DNA of 64,000 nt, from assembly GCF_020520425.1 (NCBI RefSeq), contig NC_079491.1:5257143-5321142 (forward strand), given 5' to 3'. The notes under the pieces were generated by a model. That model had not been told where the DNA came from. It did no database searches and worked only from the letters and a program-made list of their open reading frames with translations. Position numbers and translations under genes: made by a program. Below are positions 25,648 to 36,740 of this stretch, piece after piece (position 1 is the stretch's first letter; every line of letters starts with the position of its first letter). Source of the stretch: Spinacia oleracea. Taxonomy: Eukaryota; Streptophyta; Magnoliopsida; Caryophyllales; Amaranthaceae.

Positions 25648-27177
25648 ATGGGTTCGAATTCACGAGTAAACGACATTGATGATATTGAGGTTGTCGAGAG
25701 AGACCCGACAGGACGTTACGTAAGGTACGATGAGATCTTAGGAGAAGAAGGTGCCATTAAAACAGTTTACAAAGGGTTTGATGAAGTTAACGGTATAGAA
25801 ATTGCTTGGACTAAAATCGAGATATCAGAAAAAATATTAAAGTTACAAGAACAGTTTCAGAGTGTGTGTTCAGAAGTCGATCGTTTGAAATCTTTGAAGC
25901 ATGAAAACATCATGAGGTATTATCATTCATGGGTCGATAACGACGACGAGAAGAAGATGACCGTTAATATAGTTACTGAACTCTCAACCTCTGGGAATAT
26001 GAGTCAGTACCGCAAGAAACACAATCTTATTGATAAAAAGGCGATCAAGAATTGGGCTAGACAGATTTTAAAAGGGCTTCATTATCTTCATTCTCATAAT
26101 CCTCCAATTATTCATCGAGGTCTCAACTGTGATAGCATCTTTGTTAATGGGTATTCGGGTAAGGTTAAAATTGGAGATCTTGGACTTTCGACGATGCTTC
26201 AACAAGTCGAAACGGGTCGGGCTGTTGGTGAATCACCCGCATTCATGGCACCGGAGCTTTTTGGTGAAGATCATAATCAGTTGGTGGATATTTATTCTTT
26301 TGGGATGTGTTTGTTGCAGATGGTTACCCGGGTTTTACCGTATAGTGAATGCAGTAACCAGGGTCAGATTTATGAGAAGGTTGTGTCGGGTATTAAGCCT
26401 GATGTTCTTAGCAAAGTAACCGACCCGGTTGTGAAGGAGTTCATTGAGAAGTGTTTGGGTCCTGCTTCAACAAGACCCTCAGCAATGGAACTCTTGAATG
26501 ACCCGTTTCTTGCACCGAGTGATTCTGGATCGTCTCCAAGATCTGAATGTGTGAGTTCATTGCTTTCTAGAACATCTAGTCATGTGGCTAGCTCACCTAC
26601 ACCTGCTGCTTCTGAGGAATCATTAAAGGGGATGATTATTGAAAATAAGTTCAAGTTACAAGGGAAGATGGAGGATAGTGAGTCAATATCCATGAACTTA
26701 CGGATTAATGGTAAAAGGATTAAATTTATGTACTTTGTTAAAACAGATACAAGTGAGTCTGTTGTAGAAGAGATGGTGGATAAACTCGAGTTGACAGCAG
26801 AAGATGCAGAAGTTATTACAGTGCTAATTGAAGACTTGGTTAGGGAACTTGTACCTGTTGTTAGTAATAGTTGCAGTCTTGCAGACTCAGAAAATTCTGA
26901 CAAGATATCTTCATCATATTCACCATGGACTGATGTCAGTTCACAACACAGTATGACTGCAGAATCTGTCAGTGTTAAAAACCAGGATACCAAACTAGTA
27001 TACTCAAATGGTGGAATTAATCATACAAGTATGAATGGCTTTTCTTCTTCAACACAGCAAGAGAAGCAAGTTACAGAAGATATTAGAAGAGGTGACAGAA
27101 AATGCAGTGTAAAGGTAGCAAAGGTACCATCTAGGTCCTTGAGAAAGCTGTTGTGTTTTTGTGGGAACAGATTCTAG
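25648..27177 (+). CDS. WNK-like pseudokinase, copy 1, intronless
   Basis: This 509-residue protein has a protein kinase fold of the plant WNK type (about residues 24-288) and a C-terminal region with an OSR1/WNK autoinhibitory-type segment (about 340-410, MNLRINGKRIKFMYFV, DAEVITVLIEDLVREL). WNK features: the ATP-binding Lys in the Gly-rich strand (K38 in IKTVYKGFD), IAWTKI in strand 3, and DLG (177-179) for DFG. The catalytic loop, however, reads HRGLNCDS (156-163) where active WNKs have HRDLKCDN: the catalytic Asp, the Lys and the Mg-binding Asn are all changed, and the activation loop GTPEF is ESPAF. The protein should bind partners, perhaps nucleotide, but not phosphorylate. Plant WNK genes as known have several introns; this one has none. 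Start is MGSNSRVNDIDD, shared with copy 2. Confidence 0.9.
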   Translation: MGSNSRVNDIDDIEVVERDPTGRYVRYDEILGEEGAIKTVYKGFDEVNGIEIAWTKIEISEKILKLQEQFQSVCSEVDRLKSLKHENIMRYYHSWVDNDDEKKMTVNIVTELSTSGNMSQYRKKHNLIDKKAIKNWARQILKGLHYLHSHNPPIIHRGLNCDSIFVNGYSGKVKIGDLGLSTMLQQVETGRAVGESPAFMAPELFGEDHNQLVDIYSFGMCLLQMVTRVLPYSECSNQGQIYEKVVSGIKPDVLSKVTDPVVKEFIEKCLGPASTRPSAMELLNDPFLAPSDSGSSPRSECVSSLLSRTSSHVASSPTPAASEESLKGMIIENKFKLQGKMEDSESISMNLRINGKRIKFMYFVKTDTSESVVEEMVDKLELTAEDAEVITVLIEDLVRELVPVVSNSCSLADSENSDKISSSYSPWTDVSSQHSMTAESVSVKNQDTKLVYSNGGINHTSMNGFSSSTQQEKQVTEDIRRGDRKCSVKVAKVPSRSLRKLLCFCGNRF

Positions 27178-27478
27178 TTCTGTTTGAAACTTCAATGTAC
27201 GTTGTAGAAATTCTTGTTAGTTACAAGAACAACAGTTTTGTACAAAATTTCCAGCAATATAATTCGAAATTTATACAAATATGTTATGATGACCATAACA
27301 TGCTTCTGCCTTTCATGTAGCAATTCTTTTTCAATTTTGTCCAGAGTAGCCAAAGGTATCTCAATCGGATTAATGGAAAAACGAAATAGTTCTTCACAAA
27401 CTTTTTCGCGTGTGCATCGGAATCAAACTTAATTACCAAACTATCATCCACCTAGGATCAGATAAAAATAATTGCATA

Positions 27479-27733
27479 CTACCTCCGTTTCAGAAAGTTC
27501 TTTACGATTTGGAAAATGTGTCCAAAGTATAAAAATTTTGACCGTAAATTCTCACCATTATATATATCAAAACGTTACATGTAAGATCTTGTTAGATTGG
27601 TCTCGTGATGTATTTTCAAAATATTAAATTTTTATAATTTTTTCACATACGAAAATGAAAATATTAGTAGTTAAATATTGCATTGGAGTCCGTGCAAATA
27701 GTAACTGTAAAGATCTTTTTGAAACGGAGGTAG
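27479..27733. mobile_element. Stowaway MITE with TA duplication, absent from the paralogous locus
   Basis: CTACCTCCGTTTCAGAAAG on the left and CTTTTTGAAACGGAGGTAG on the right, flanked by TA. In the inverted WNK copy the site reads GCATATATGTTA without the insert, an intact single TA target. Confidence 0.95.
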
Positions 27734-27916
27734 TATATGTTAAGAAGAAAATTATGATAAAGTATGCCAAAAAGATGAAAGTGTTGGCAATTATGACCAC
27801 ATTGAATAATCACAAGCAAAAGCACAGCACCAGCCTAATTACTGCAGAACAATGTATGAACTTAGCTCCCTCGTAAATAAAAATGAGTCGTGTCAAAATT
27901 GCAGTGTCTACTCTTA

Positions 27917-28307
27917 GGGTATGATTGGATTGAGAGTAATGTATTAAAGGGGTAATAAAAGTCAAACTAAGGTAATTGAAGGTGATGATGAGGGGGTGAA
28001 GTGGTGGCAAAGGGAACAAGCTAGTATTGGCAAGAAGAAAATAAAAGGGAAGGGAGAACAAATACCCTCATTATGGGAGGAATAGTTATCCACCATCCCA
28101 CTAGGGTGATTATCACCCTCATTTGGGGTAATTAATTTCCCCCTTTCTCCCTTCTCCTCACAACACCACCACTACCACAACTTCTCATCACAATACCACC
28201 ACACCACCCTCCTTGCAACCACCTCAATTCACCTTCATTGTCCTTTTATTATGTTGGTTTGACTTTCATTACCCCCATAATTAATTACACCCAATCCAAG
28301 CGTGCCC
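27917..28307. mobile_element. Tourist/Harbinger-like MITE with TTA duplication, absent from the paralogous locus
   Basis: Ends GGGTATGATTGGATTG and CAATCCAAGCGTGCCC are inverted copies; TTA lies at both flanks (27914-27916 and 28308-28310), as for PIF/Harbinger elements. The inverted copy near 44160 lacks these 391 bases. Confidence 0.88.
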
Positions 28308-28432
28308 TTAGTCTTCCCTGGAAGCTCAGTACACAACAAATACAAGAACTTCAGTTCTCAGTATGTCAATATTTGCAGAAGTCACAACATTACAAAGTTG
28401 GTGCCACCTAAACTAACTGCTTCGAGAATCAA

Positions 28433-29165
28433 ATTAACCAGCGATCTATCCTCTCTCCATGAAAACCTAGTGACAATGCTTCATCACGAGTCGCTCGCAG
28501 ATATATCAATCCATTGGATTCTTAAAGGCATTAAGAAGATGGGATTACAATTCAACTATTGCACCATCCTAAAAAGTCGAGAGGGAAATTGTCAACAAAG
28601 CTCAATTGTGTGGAAGAATTTTTGTAAAAATAAATAAATACCTTCCTTGTTGCACTTAAGGATGTGTACCAAAACATACCTTGAGGTATTTGTTTGGTAG
28701 CTAAGGGTAAGTGGCTGTGTACCATAAGTCACATGTTCAAATTTCAAATTTCAAATTTCACATTTGTTATTTGTGATTTCTATACAACTAAAAACTCACC
28801 GATCTAACTTTTCTAGCTTTGTTAATTGGTTCACTTGACTTAGGATTTGATTGAATATGATATTATCTGGACATTTATTGTCTGAACTTATTTCTCTTGA
28901 ACAACTTAGTTTTCCTACTGGAAGTTGTCTTATACAATTTGATACGATAATTTAAGGTAACAACCACGGTTATCACTTGACCCATACATTAGTTATTTAT
29001 GGAATGGGGCCAATGGGCCTTTAGAATTGGCGCCAATTCAACCTATCCCACTTTAACTAGTCTCTCACTCTCTTGTACTACGTCTTTCATTTCATACCAA
29101 TTTTAGAAACCCTAGAAAGACGAAACAGAGATAGTTAGGGTTTCAGATTTCCGACTTGCCGGAAA
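28433..29165. other. Intergenic stretch upstream of F-box gene C
   Basis: Starts where homology to the other WNK locus ends. A short open frame across 28302-28637 spans the MITE end and the duplication border and has no domain, so it is not called. The last 150 bases act as the presumed promoter of gene C and include the GGCGCC site at 29026-29037. Confidence 0.5.
29026..29037 (+). promoter_or_regulatory. E2F-like palindrome upstream of F-box gene C
   Basis: ATTGGCGCCAAT is a perfect palindrome about 130 bases before the start codon of gene C, one base off the E2F consensus TTTSSCGC on each strand. Same relative place as TTTGGCGCC before genes D and E. Confidence 0.4.
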
Positions 29166-32100
29166 ATGAATCGCGAGACGTCGAGAAAGAAGCTTGCACT
29201 GGTGGATTGGTCGGAGCTCCCGAAAGAATTGCTGGAAAAAATCTCCGGCGGGCTTATCGGACTTTCCGGCCCCGATTACTTAACATTCCGAAAAGTTTGC
29301 AGAAAATGGCGTGATTCTTGCCCTCCTCCGACCAACCTCTTTTTTCCTGGTTTCCCTCTCGAAATTCCAACTTACTTAGGTCGAGAGGTAGTTCTATTTC
29401 CGAGCTTCATCTACGTTCTTAGACTCCCTCTGCACAAATGCAATCCCACCACCACTAGTTGGATTGTCCAAGTCGACGAGTTCAATCCTGGTAAGCTCCA
29501 AGTTCGCAATCCTGTTACTAATAATCGCCTCTATGTTGATAATTTCCCCGAAACCCTAAATTTCAATGATTACTCATCGCTGCCCTATGCAATTAGTTAC
29601 AATCTCCGTCTCTCTACCGGTAACGATGATGTTTTTGATTCCCGATGTTACCCTTGGCGGGATTATCCGGTAAAGACCAAATCCATTTTATTAGAATGTG
29701 GTATGGTGGTAGTGTTGTCGCTTGGTCAAGTAGGGATGTTAGGAATTTTGAAGGTTAATGGGGATTGGAAGTTCACAGATTTTGGCTATAATGGGCGCTT
29801 CGACGATATTGAGGTGTTCAAGGAGCATATTTGTGTGTTAACTCGTTTTGGGAAATCTTTCCTTATTAATGGTGCTGATGGGAAATTGATTAGCTTGATA
29901 AGTAAACCGCTTTCAAAGAGTTATGTTGGTGATAGGCGCAAACTTTTGACTGCATATGGTGACGATTTGTACATGATTGCTCGAGGGGAATGCGAATTTA
30001 AGGTGTTTAAGTTGAATGGAAAGTTGCAACAGTGGGAAAGAGTAAATAGTTTGGGAGATAAGATATTGTTTGTGTCTTATGATAAGTGTTTCTTACTTGA
30101 TGCGGATTATCTACCAGTATTTGAAAGGAATTGTATTCTGTTCCCTAAGAATTGTTTTCCTAATAATTCTGGAGATTACTCTGTTGATGGGGAATTGTTT
30201 CAAGGAGCAACTCGGCACCTGGAGATTGGTGTGTTCTTTTTGGGTCAGAAATTTTGTCAGCCAATATCATCTTACCCGCGATTGTCTAAATTGTTTTGGC
30301 CAATTCCTTCTTGGATCATGTCAGATTCGTGCTCATCATTGGGGTAAAATCTCAGTGTCGTTTATTGCGTTAAAATTGCAAACTTATCTCTGTGCATCCA
30401 TGATAATTTGCTGAGTTGCTAACTTGCTATTCATTTTCGTAGTTTAAGTTTAGTAGTTATCTTATGATTGTTACATGCCGAATTTGCTGTGAAATTTTCA
30501 CCAATTTGTATATGTCTGAGGGAGTGAGAGGCTATTAATTGTGTGAACAACAATAGTGATGGAATACATAGTAAATTATCATTTGATAACAAGTGATCTT
30601 GGCAACATAGTGGTTATTAAGTGTTGTATATTTGAACTGCTGATATATGTTCACCTTGCCACTTGCACATCTTTTTGGAGCTTCTTGTGTTTGGACTCAT
30701 ACATATATATGGAAAGTCTATTTTGTATTAAACCTTCTGTTGTTATGGTAGTATGATGAGAATTCTATTTATGTTCTTTTGTTATGCATATCATACATAT
30801 TATGTTCTGATACAAGCCATATATTCTAGCTTAAGCTATACTACTCCCTCCATTCCTAAATGATCTTCCTATTTGGTGTTTGGGGTGGAAAATAAGAAAA
30901 TAGAATCTTGTAATGATTGGGTGTAAGAGTAATGATTGGGTGTAAGAGAAAATAATAAATAAATGAAGAAAAGTAATAAAGAAATGAAGGAGAGAGAAGA
31001 TATTTTTATTAAAGTAATAAAAAATCATAAAAGTGGGGTTGGATGGGTGAATGGGGAAATGTGAATGAATTAAATAAGGGATGGTGGGGAAATTTATGGT
31101 AAAAAGGCATGTCCAAAAATAGAAACAGGAAGATCAAATAGGAACGACATTTATAGAAACAGGAAGATCAAAAAGGAATGGAGGGAGTATTATTTAATAG
31201 CTTTTGAAGCAAAAATGCTAAATCTCTTACATCTCCCGCCATTTCGAATAGCTCAGATAGGTTTTCCGAGGAGGATGAAGAAATGGAAACCTCTAGCTAT
31301 AGTGGTTCAGAATCTAGCTTAAAGGAACAAAGTTCAAATGCTGTTTCGCATCATGGAAAGAACATACACCCTTCATCCTCAGACCAAATAGACACATTTC
31401 TAGAAGGTTATGTATCGGTTTGACTCGTATACAAGAGGGTTTTGGAACTTCCTTTTTTCCTCTCTTTTTACCCCTTACTTAACATTTAAGAATATAATTT
31501 CTTTAGCTCATAATTGCTGGATTTTTTTGCAGACGTCTCAAGTGAGAATAATGGTACATCAATTCCAGCTATAGATTCTCCTCTCCAGGTACTTGAAACT
31601 TGAAAGGCATCATTATGCTGGTAGGCGGTAACTAGACTGCTTTCTCCTATGAGTACCTTGCAGGAAACTAGCATAATGTTTTCAACCTTCTCAAGCAAAC
31701 TTTCTGAAAGTAGTGCTTTGGAGAAGAATTTCCTAGAAACAAATTTCATCTTTATGCATAAAGGTATGTTCTACAAATAACAAGTAAAGTACTTAGCTCG
31801 GTTTTCTGTGCTATCATGCAGATTACTCAGGATAACTCTTTACTAGAGAAATTCCAAGGGGCAGATGTGAGCTCCAATTTAGTCCCAGTTCGCAGTAATG
31901 ACCTTCTGACGTGGGCCTTGGAATCACTTGCAAAGATGGTAATTATTCTTCAAAAAAATACCGGGGAGTCCTTGGATGACTCCCAAGCTGAGTACCTGAA
32001 GTTGTCCCTGGTTGATCTTCAAACGCTGCATTTCAGATTAGATTGGATGGTTCCCTTTGTCGAAAGGGCTTTGGCAATTCACAAAAGCAAGTGTCAGAAA

Positions 32101-32250
32101 ATTATTGTGACAGACCTTGAGAAAAGAAAGTCCAAGCTCCTTGCAGAATTACATGAACTAGAACAAATGGAAAAGACTCTGGCTGGTAGCTTAATAATAT
32201 CCACTGCACCACCAATCTTAAAGAAAGGCTTAGCTGAAGGACTTTTCTGA
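29166..32250 (+). CDS. F-box/DUF295 gene C with spliced C-terminal helical tail
   Basis: Exon 1 (29166 to about 30345) is open and whole: F-box (about residues 16-55, DWSELPKELLEKISGGL, FRKVCRKWRDSC) and DUF295 region (GDRRKLLTAYGDDLYMIARG, RNCILFPKNCFP, EIGVFFLGQ) ending SWIMSDSCSSLG at a GTAAAA donor or TAA. Downstream exons are an acidic Ser/Glu exon (about 31230-31409, FSEEDEEMETSSYSGSESS), a short one ending at CTCCAG (about 31533-31587), possibly about 31663-31763, and the helical tail 31822-32250 (LLEKFQGADVSS, LLTWALESLAKMVIILQ, FRLDWMVPFVERAL, KSKLLAELHELEQ). The tail lacks the 18 or so residues KIWDKYGNIIEGHVV present in D and E. A MITE (30844-31187) sits in intron 1. If intron 1 is retained the product is a 393-residue F-box protein. 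Confidence 0.75.
30844..31187. mobile_element. Stowaway-like MITE in intron 1 of gene C
   Basis: Left end CTCCCTCCATTCCTAAATGA, right end AAAAAGGAATGGAGGGAG, TA on both sides. The right arm GAAACAGGAAGATCAAA is locally duplicated (near 31121 and 31156). Confidence 0.85.
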
Positions 32251-32810
32251 GTTATCAGCTTTACCAGATTCATGGTACTATCATCTCTTTCTCTATGTCC
32301 TTTTAGCAATGGTCTTTCTAGCTTGGATTTCTTTGATAACATGATTTCCCCTTTTTATGTAGATTTTATGTTAATTGTGTTCATTTCTCATCGTGGCAGG
32401 GAGTTTTGCAATCTCAATAAAAAAAAAAAAATTGTTTTTTGTGTGTTTTTGCTTCTGTATGCATATTTCTGTTTTTAATGGAGAGTCTTCACCCTTTCCT
32501 TTTTATCAACTGGCTTATTTATAACTATATAGTTTCTGTTTTTGAATTTTCCCTAGGCAGCTTCACTATTTGCATCAGAAATTCAGAATCCTTAAGCAGC
32601 TCTTAGCCTCGCTAACTGTCCCGGTGTTTTTTCTTTATTCGTCATTGATACTTCATATAAGGTTCAACATTGATGTATCCTGCTATATGGTTATGGTGTC
32701 TTCTATCTGATTGTGACTTATTTGTTCTAGATTTCCTTTAATCTAAACCAACAGTATGACATGATCCTTTTGTGAGCCACATCTTGATTGATACTTGTAT
32801 GTTTATTGGT

Positions 32811-33073
32811 CAATTTGCTGGAGTGTTGATTCAAAAGACTGAAAGAGACTTAAATCTTGGATTTAATGATTATGCATTAGTTTCTTATGCCTTATACGGA
32901 GTATCATTTATATGTAAAACCATTATTTTCAATTAATGATTATGCATTAGTTTCAATTTGCTGGAGTGTTGATTCAAAAGACTGAAAGAGACTTAAAACT
33001 TGGACTTAATGATTATGCATTAGTTTCTTACTCCTTATACAGAGTATCATCAATATGTAAATCCATTATTTTT
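32811..33073 (+). repeat. Tandem duplication of about 120 bases, offset 143
   Basis: CAATTTGCTGGAGTGTTGAT at 32811 and 32954 begins two copies that run through CTGAAAGAGACTTAAA and GATTATGCATTAGTTTCTTA to CATTATTTT with few differences. The first copy carries TACGGAGTA (32895-32903); the second has TACAGAGTA at the same place. Confidence 0.85.
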
Positions 33074-33654
33074 CAGGAAAAAGCAGCAGGTCACAAGATC
33101 TGCCCTGAATCCCCTGTTATATCAGTTTAACATTTTGGAAGAATATGACAACCAGAAACATTTTGGAAGAATATATTACGAGAAACATTTTGGTTCAGAA
33201 GCTGGAATTATTATTAATATTTATTATCAGTTCTGTCTTCTGTATGTGCTTAGTGGCCGAAACACCACGTATGTTTTCAGCTGTAGGCCAGTTAAGTAGA
33301 GCCATGAAGACCCTTTTGTATTCTGTAGAAGTATATAAGTACTGTAAGACTGTAAATGGACTAAAGGACAGGTAGGTCTGATGTTCAATTATTCGTTGTA
33401 ATAGCTATTGCTATATGATTGTCTCACTCTTGAATTATTTATAGTAATCATGCCATGTAGTAATTCCTTTTCAATTTGACTTTCAGAGTAGAGATGTCTA
33501 GTTAATCAAGACATAAGTCACATAACTTCTTCTGCGTTCTGAAAACATAATTACAAAATAAAATTTGATTAACAGGAATGCTAATTAGTAATTACCAGTT
33601 CTGGCCAAAGTCAATAAAGTGTGCTCCAAGGACACTCGGAATCCATAATAGACC

Positions 33655-33960
33655 TGATCAAAATCCGGGTCGAGCTGGGTTTGGGACCAGCAGTTCAGCC
33701 CAGCATGTCGGGTTGGGCCAAACTGTTGGTTGATTTTTTTGCTCAAACCCCATGTCGGGTTGGGCCAAACTGTCGGGTTGGGCTAATATTGCGTTTTTCG
33801 AGTTAGGTCAATTTTATAATTAAAATTGCAATTTTAAGTTGCCGAAAGCCTTCCAATTTTTTTTAAAAAACAGGTCAGGTCGGTCCCATGTCCAAAAAGT
33901 GAGCCTAAAAAATCTGCCTAAATCCCGCTATTTTCCAGGCCAAGTCGGGGAAGGCGCAAA
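33655..33960. repeat. CGGGT/GGGCC-rich degenerate repeat island
   Basis: Repeated variants of ATGTCGGGTTGGGCCAAACT, of the same style as 15058-15385 and 47233-48112. No coding capacity. Confidence 0.55.
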
Positions 33961-34490
33961 ATGACCATGTTTAAACCATAATCACCCCCAATGGCGTCTA
34001 TAGTATGCGTTAAGTTTCATGTAACGGTGGATGTGTCATGTGGAATGTTGAGCATGAAACCACAATAGTGTGAATTTGGTGAATGGATCAAACTACATAG
34101 GTCTATAGGAGTGCACCATAAATTTGCATAAACTTAAATGGAGCAAACGTAGGTATATATAAAGAATTTTCATACTATGTGAACGCGTGTTGGAAATGTG
34201 AAACATCTCATTTCTTGACATAGTTTTAAAAGGTTGAAATCATGATTGGACTTTGGACTCCCAAGGTGAAGTCCAAGTCTAGCTCATTAAAAAATTTGAA
34301 CTGCAAAAATTTGAATCAAGTTGTTTTCAAAACTTGTTCAATCTAACAATAGGATTGGATTTCGGATTTTTCCAAGTCCGCTTATGCGCCTACTCGTCAA
34401 AAGTGGATGTAATAATGATCAGACGTCATATACAAAGTTCAGAGTATCACATTAGAAAGCAACAAGTAAGGGGTATTAATCTATTAGAGA

Positions 34491-34600
34491 GTGATGGATA
34501 GCTCAGTTGGTTATAGCTTCCATCCCGGTTACAGGTGACACTGAGATCGATTCTCATCCCCACTCTTTGTGGCTCATTCGCACCAAAAAGAATAAAAAAT
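34491..34600 (+). mobile_element. tRNA-derived SINE, second family
   Basis: A-box-like GATAGCTCAGTTGGTTA, B-box-like GAGATCGATTCTCATCCC, and an A-rich tail (GCACCAAAAAGAATAAAAAA). A weak target duplication AATCTATTA / CATCTATTA flanks it. It is not a functional tRNA: no paired acceptor stem. Confidence 0.65.
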
Positions 34601-35516
34601 CAATCACATCTATTATGTGTTGACATACATGTAGTTGGAGGCTTGGAGCAGGGCAGGTGCAGCAACCGCCTTAGGCCCACGAATTGGAAGCCCGAATTTA
34701 GTTAAAGGACAAAAATAGAAAATCAAATCATAAGAACATTAATTCATTTTACAATTTACAATCACCTACGTGAGATAATTTATACGAATAAGTGAAGAAC
34801 AATGTATATAGTACATTAATTTGATTTTTGCCTATTTCCCCCGAAAATCCGAGATAAAATATGTTATTATGTTGAGATTATACATTTTTGGAAGTTCAAA
34901 TTTAGCCCATTTTATGTATTGTAACAAAACGTATGTTACTCCCTATTCCCTACTCCCTAGAACATATTGATGTGAACACCTTTATTGTTGACTTTGCATA
35001 TAAAGTGCTTGTAGAAATTGTTTTATGTAAACATTTGAGTATTTGATTCGATGTTTTTATATGAAACTTGATGAAATTCTTAGATTATATTTACCATTAA
35101 AGTATGGCTCACCATTAAACTTGATGAAATTCTTATAATATATATTAGGATAAATATTGAAGTTTTGGATTCAGAGTTCCCACCAAAATGGTACATTGAA
35201 ACTACAACAATTGATTACTTACATATAGGAAAATCAACTAATGATTAATTAGAGATAGGAAATTAACTTTTTTATTTTTTATAATATGGTAACAAACATA
35301 AAATAAAATAGACCTTACTGAATCTACCACCTCTCTCATGGTCACATATAAATCTAATTTAACTTAACGCACACTTGTCAAAAAAAAATAAAAATTAACG
35401 CGTTTATTTTACCCGGTAAACACTTAAAGTTATAAAAACAATATACTCTATAAAAGAAATTAAAGTTGTTAAATTATCCGACCAAATAAAAGAAAAAAGA
35501 AAGATAAAAAGATAAT

Positions 35517-35845
35517 CAAAAGGTCTTGTGCGCACAAGGTGTACAATAAATTTATTGTACACCAAGATAACTTTAACCCTTTTTTTTGTAACTTTAACCT
35601 AGTTTTGATTAACTTTTATATTAGTAAAAAAAAATTGATAGATAAACATTTTAAAGGATTAAATGATTAATTTTATACATTATTAGTGATTTTGATGAAA
35701 TAAGTTTTACTAAAATGAAAAAAAATTATCATTGAAAAATAGATAACTTTTACATATATATGCTTAACTTTTAAGCATTTTGAGTTAACTTTTACTCCGG
35801 TGTACAATATTTATTGTACACCCATTGTAAATAAGAATTTGTGAA
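35517..35845. mobile_element. MITE-like element with GGTGTACAATA hairpin ends
   Basis: Both ends hold near-palindromes, GGTGTACAATAAATTTATTG on the left and GGTGTACAATATTTATTGTA on the right, with AT-rich non-coding sequence between. It lies just before the HAT3.1-like gene. Superfamily unknown. Confidence 0.55.
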
Positions 35846-36740
35846 AGATAATTCCAACCAACAAATTTTTATTTATTTTAGCACTCCTTTTGATTTTTGA
35901 ACCATTGCTCTTCCGGAATTCGAGTTGAAGACCTCACAGTCACAGCTCCCACCCCCCTTTTTTCCCTCTCAATTTGCGAAAAACACAAAACCTAGCTACC
36001 ACGATACTCAAATCCCCAATTTCAGCCGACACTCCCTACATCGGCGCTCCGCTTCCTCCTCCTCCGCCATTTTCCGACACCATTTTTGCTTTTGCCATTT
36101 TCAAATCTACCATTTTCTGCTGCTGCTTTACCTGATATGAAGTAATTTTCTCTCTCCTGCTCTATCTATTCATACATAATCTTCTATTTACCGACTTCTG
36201 TACAATCTTATAATTTCAGATTTTTGGTATATAATCGGTAATTTGTGAAATTTATCTGTTTTTTTCTTTGTTTTGCTGGTTGTGATACTTTTGGATTTGT
36301 TGTTTTTAGAATGTTTTTTGTTGGAAGGTTGAAATTAGGTTTTTAAATGTCGGCATTATCATCTAATCATTGTAAATTAATTAAATTTTTCTGTTTGTAA
36401 TTTGATTTTGGGTTAGTAATTGCTCAAAGACTTGCTGGGTTGTGTGAAGAATTTGGTTTTAACTAGATATTTCAATCTGGGTATTGAGTTTGCTTTAATT
36501 TATTTTCCGATAATTTTTAGGTTTCAATGTCTGTTGGAATTTTATGCGTAGAGCGTAGGTGGAGGATTCAGGCATGACAGTGGTTGATTTATTAGGGTTG
36601 CACCGTTGTTTAATTTATTGGTTCAAGCTACACAGCTGAGTTTTCCAGCTCAGGAGAGTTTGGACAAACTAAATAATTGGGGAAAACAGGTTTTCAGGTA
36701 CCAGGGTTCGGTTAAGGAGCTGATTGCAGGGGAATTGTAA

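Larger units (their letters stand above)
25036..28432 (+). repeat. Segmental duplication copy 1 (WNK locus), inverted partner at 44043-46778
   Basis: From CAGATCTAATTAAGATTGTT upstream of the WNK-like gene to CTGCTTCGAGAATCAAA downstream, sequence matches the reverse complement of 44043-46778 in order, including untranslated flanks. Differences are three clean insertions here (25166-25299, 27479-27733, 27917-28307), a small expansion in copy 2 (46370-46520) and scattered substitutions. Confidence 0.9.
33374..35516. other. Intergenic stretch with decayed repeats
   Basis: Holds a GGGTTGGGCC-rich island (33655-33960), a SINE (34491-34600) and otherwise AT-rich sequence without a recognisable gene. 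Confidence 0.5.

Noticed and set aside
26580-26993. Minus-strand frame opposite WNK copy 1 (also opposite copy 2 at 44834-45247)
   Set aside because: Antisense shadow of the Ser/Glu-rich WNK tail; conserved only because the sense strand is.
28302-28637. 111-residue frame SRIKLTSDLSSLHENL
   Set aside because: It runs across a MITE end and the duplication border and shows no recognised domain.
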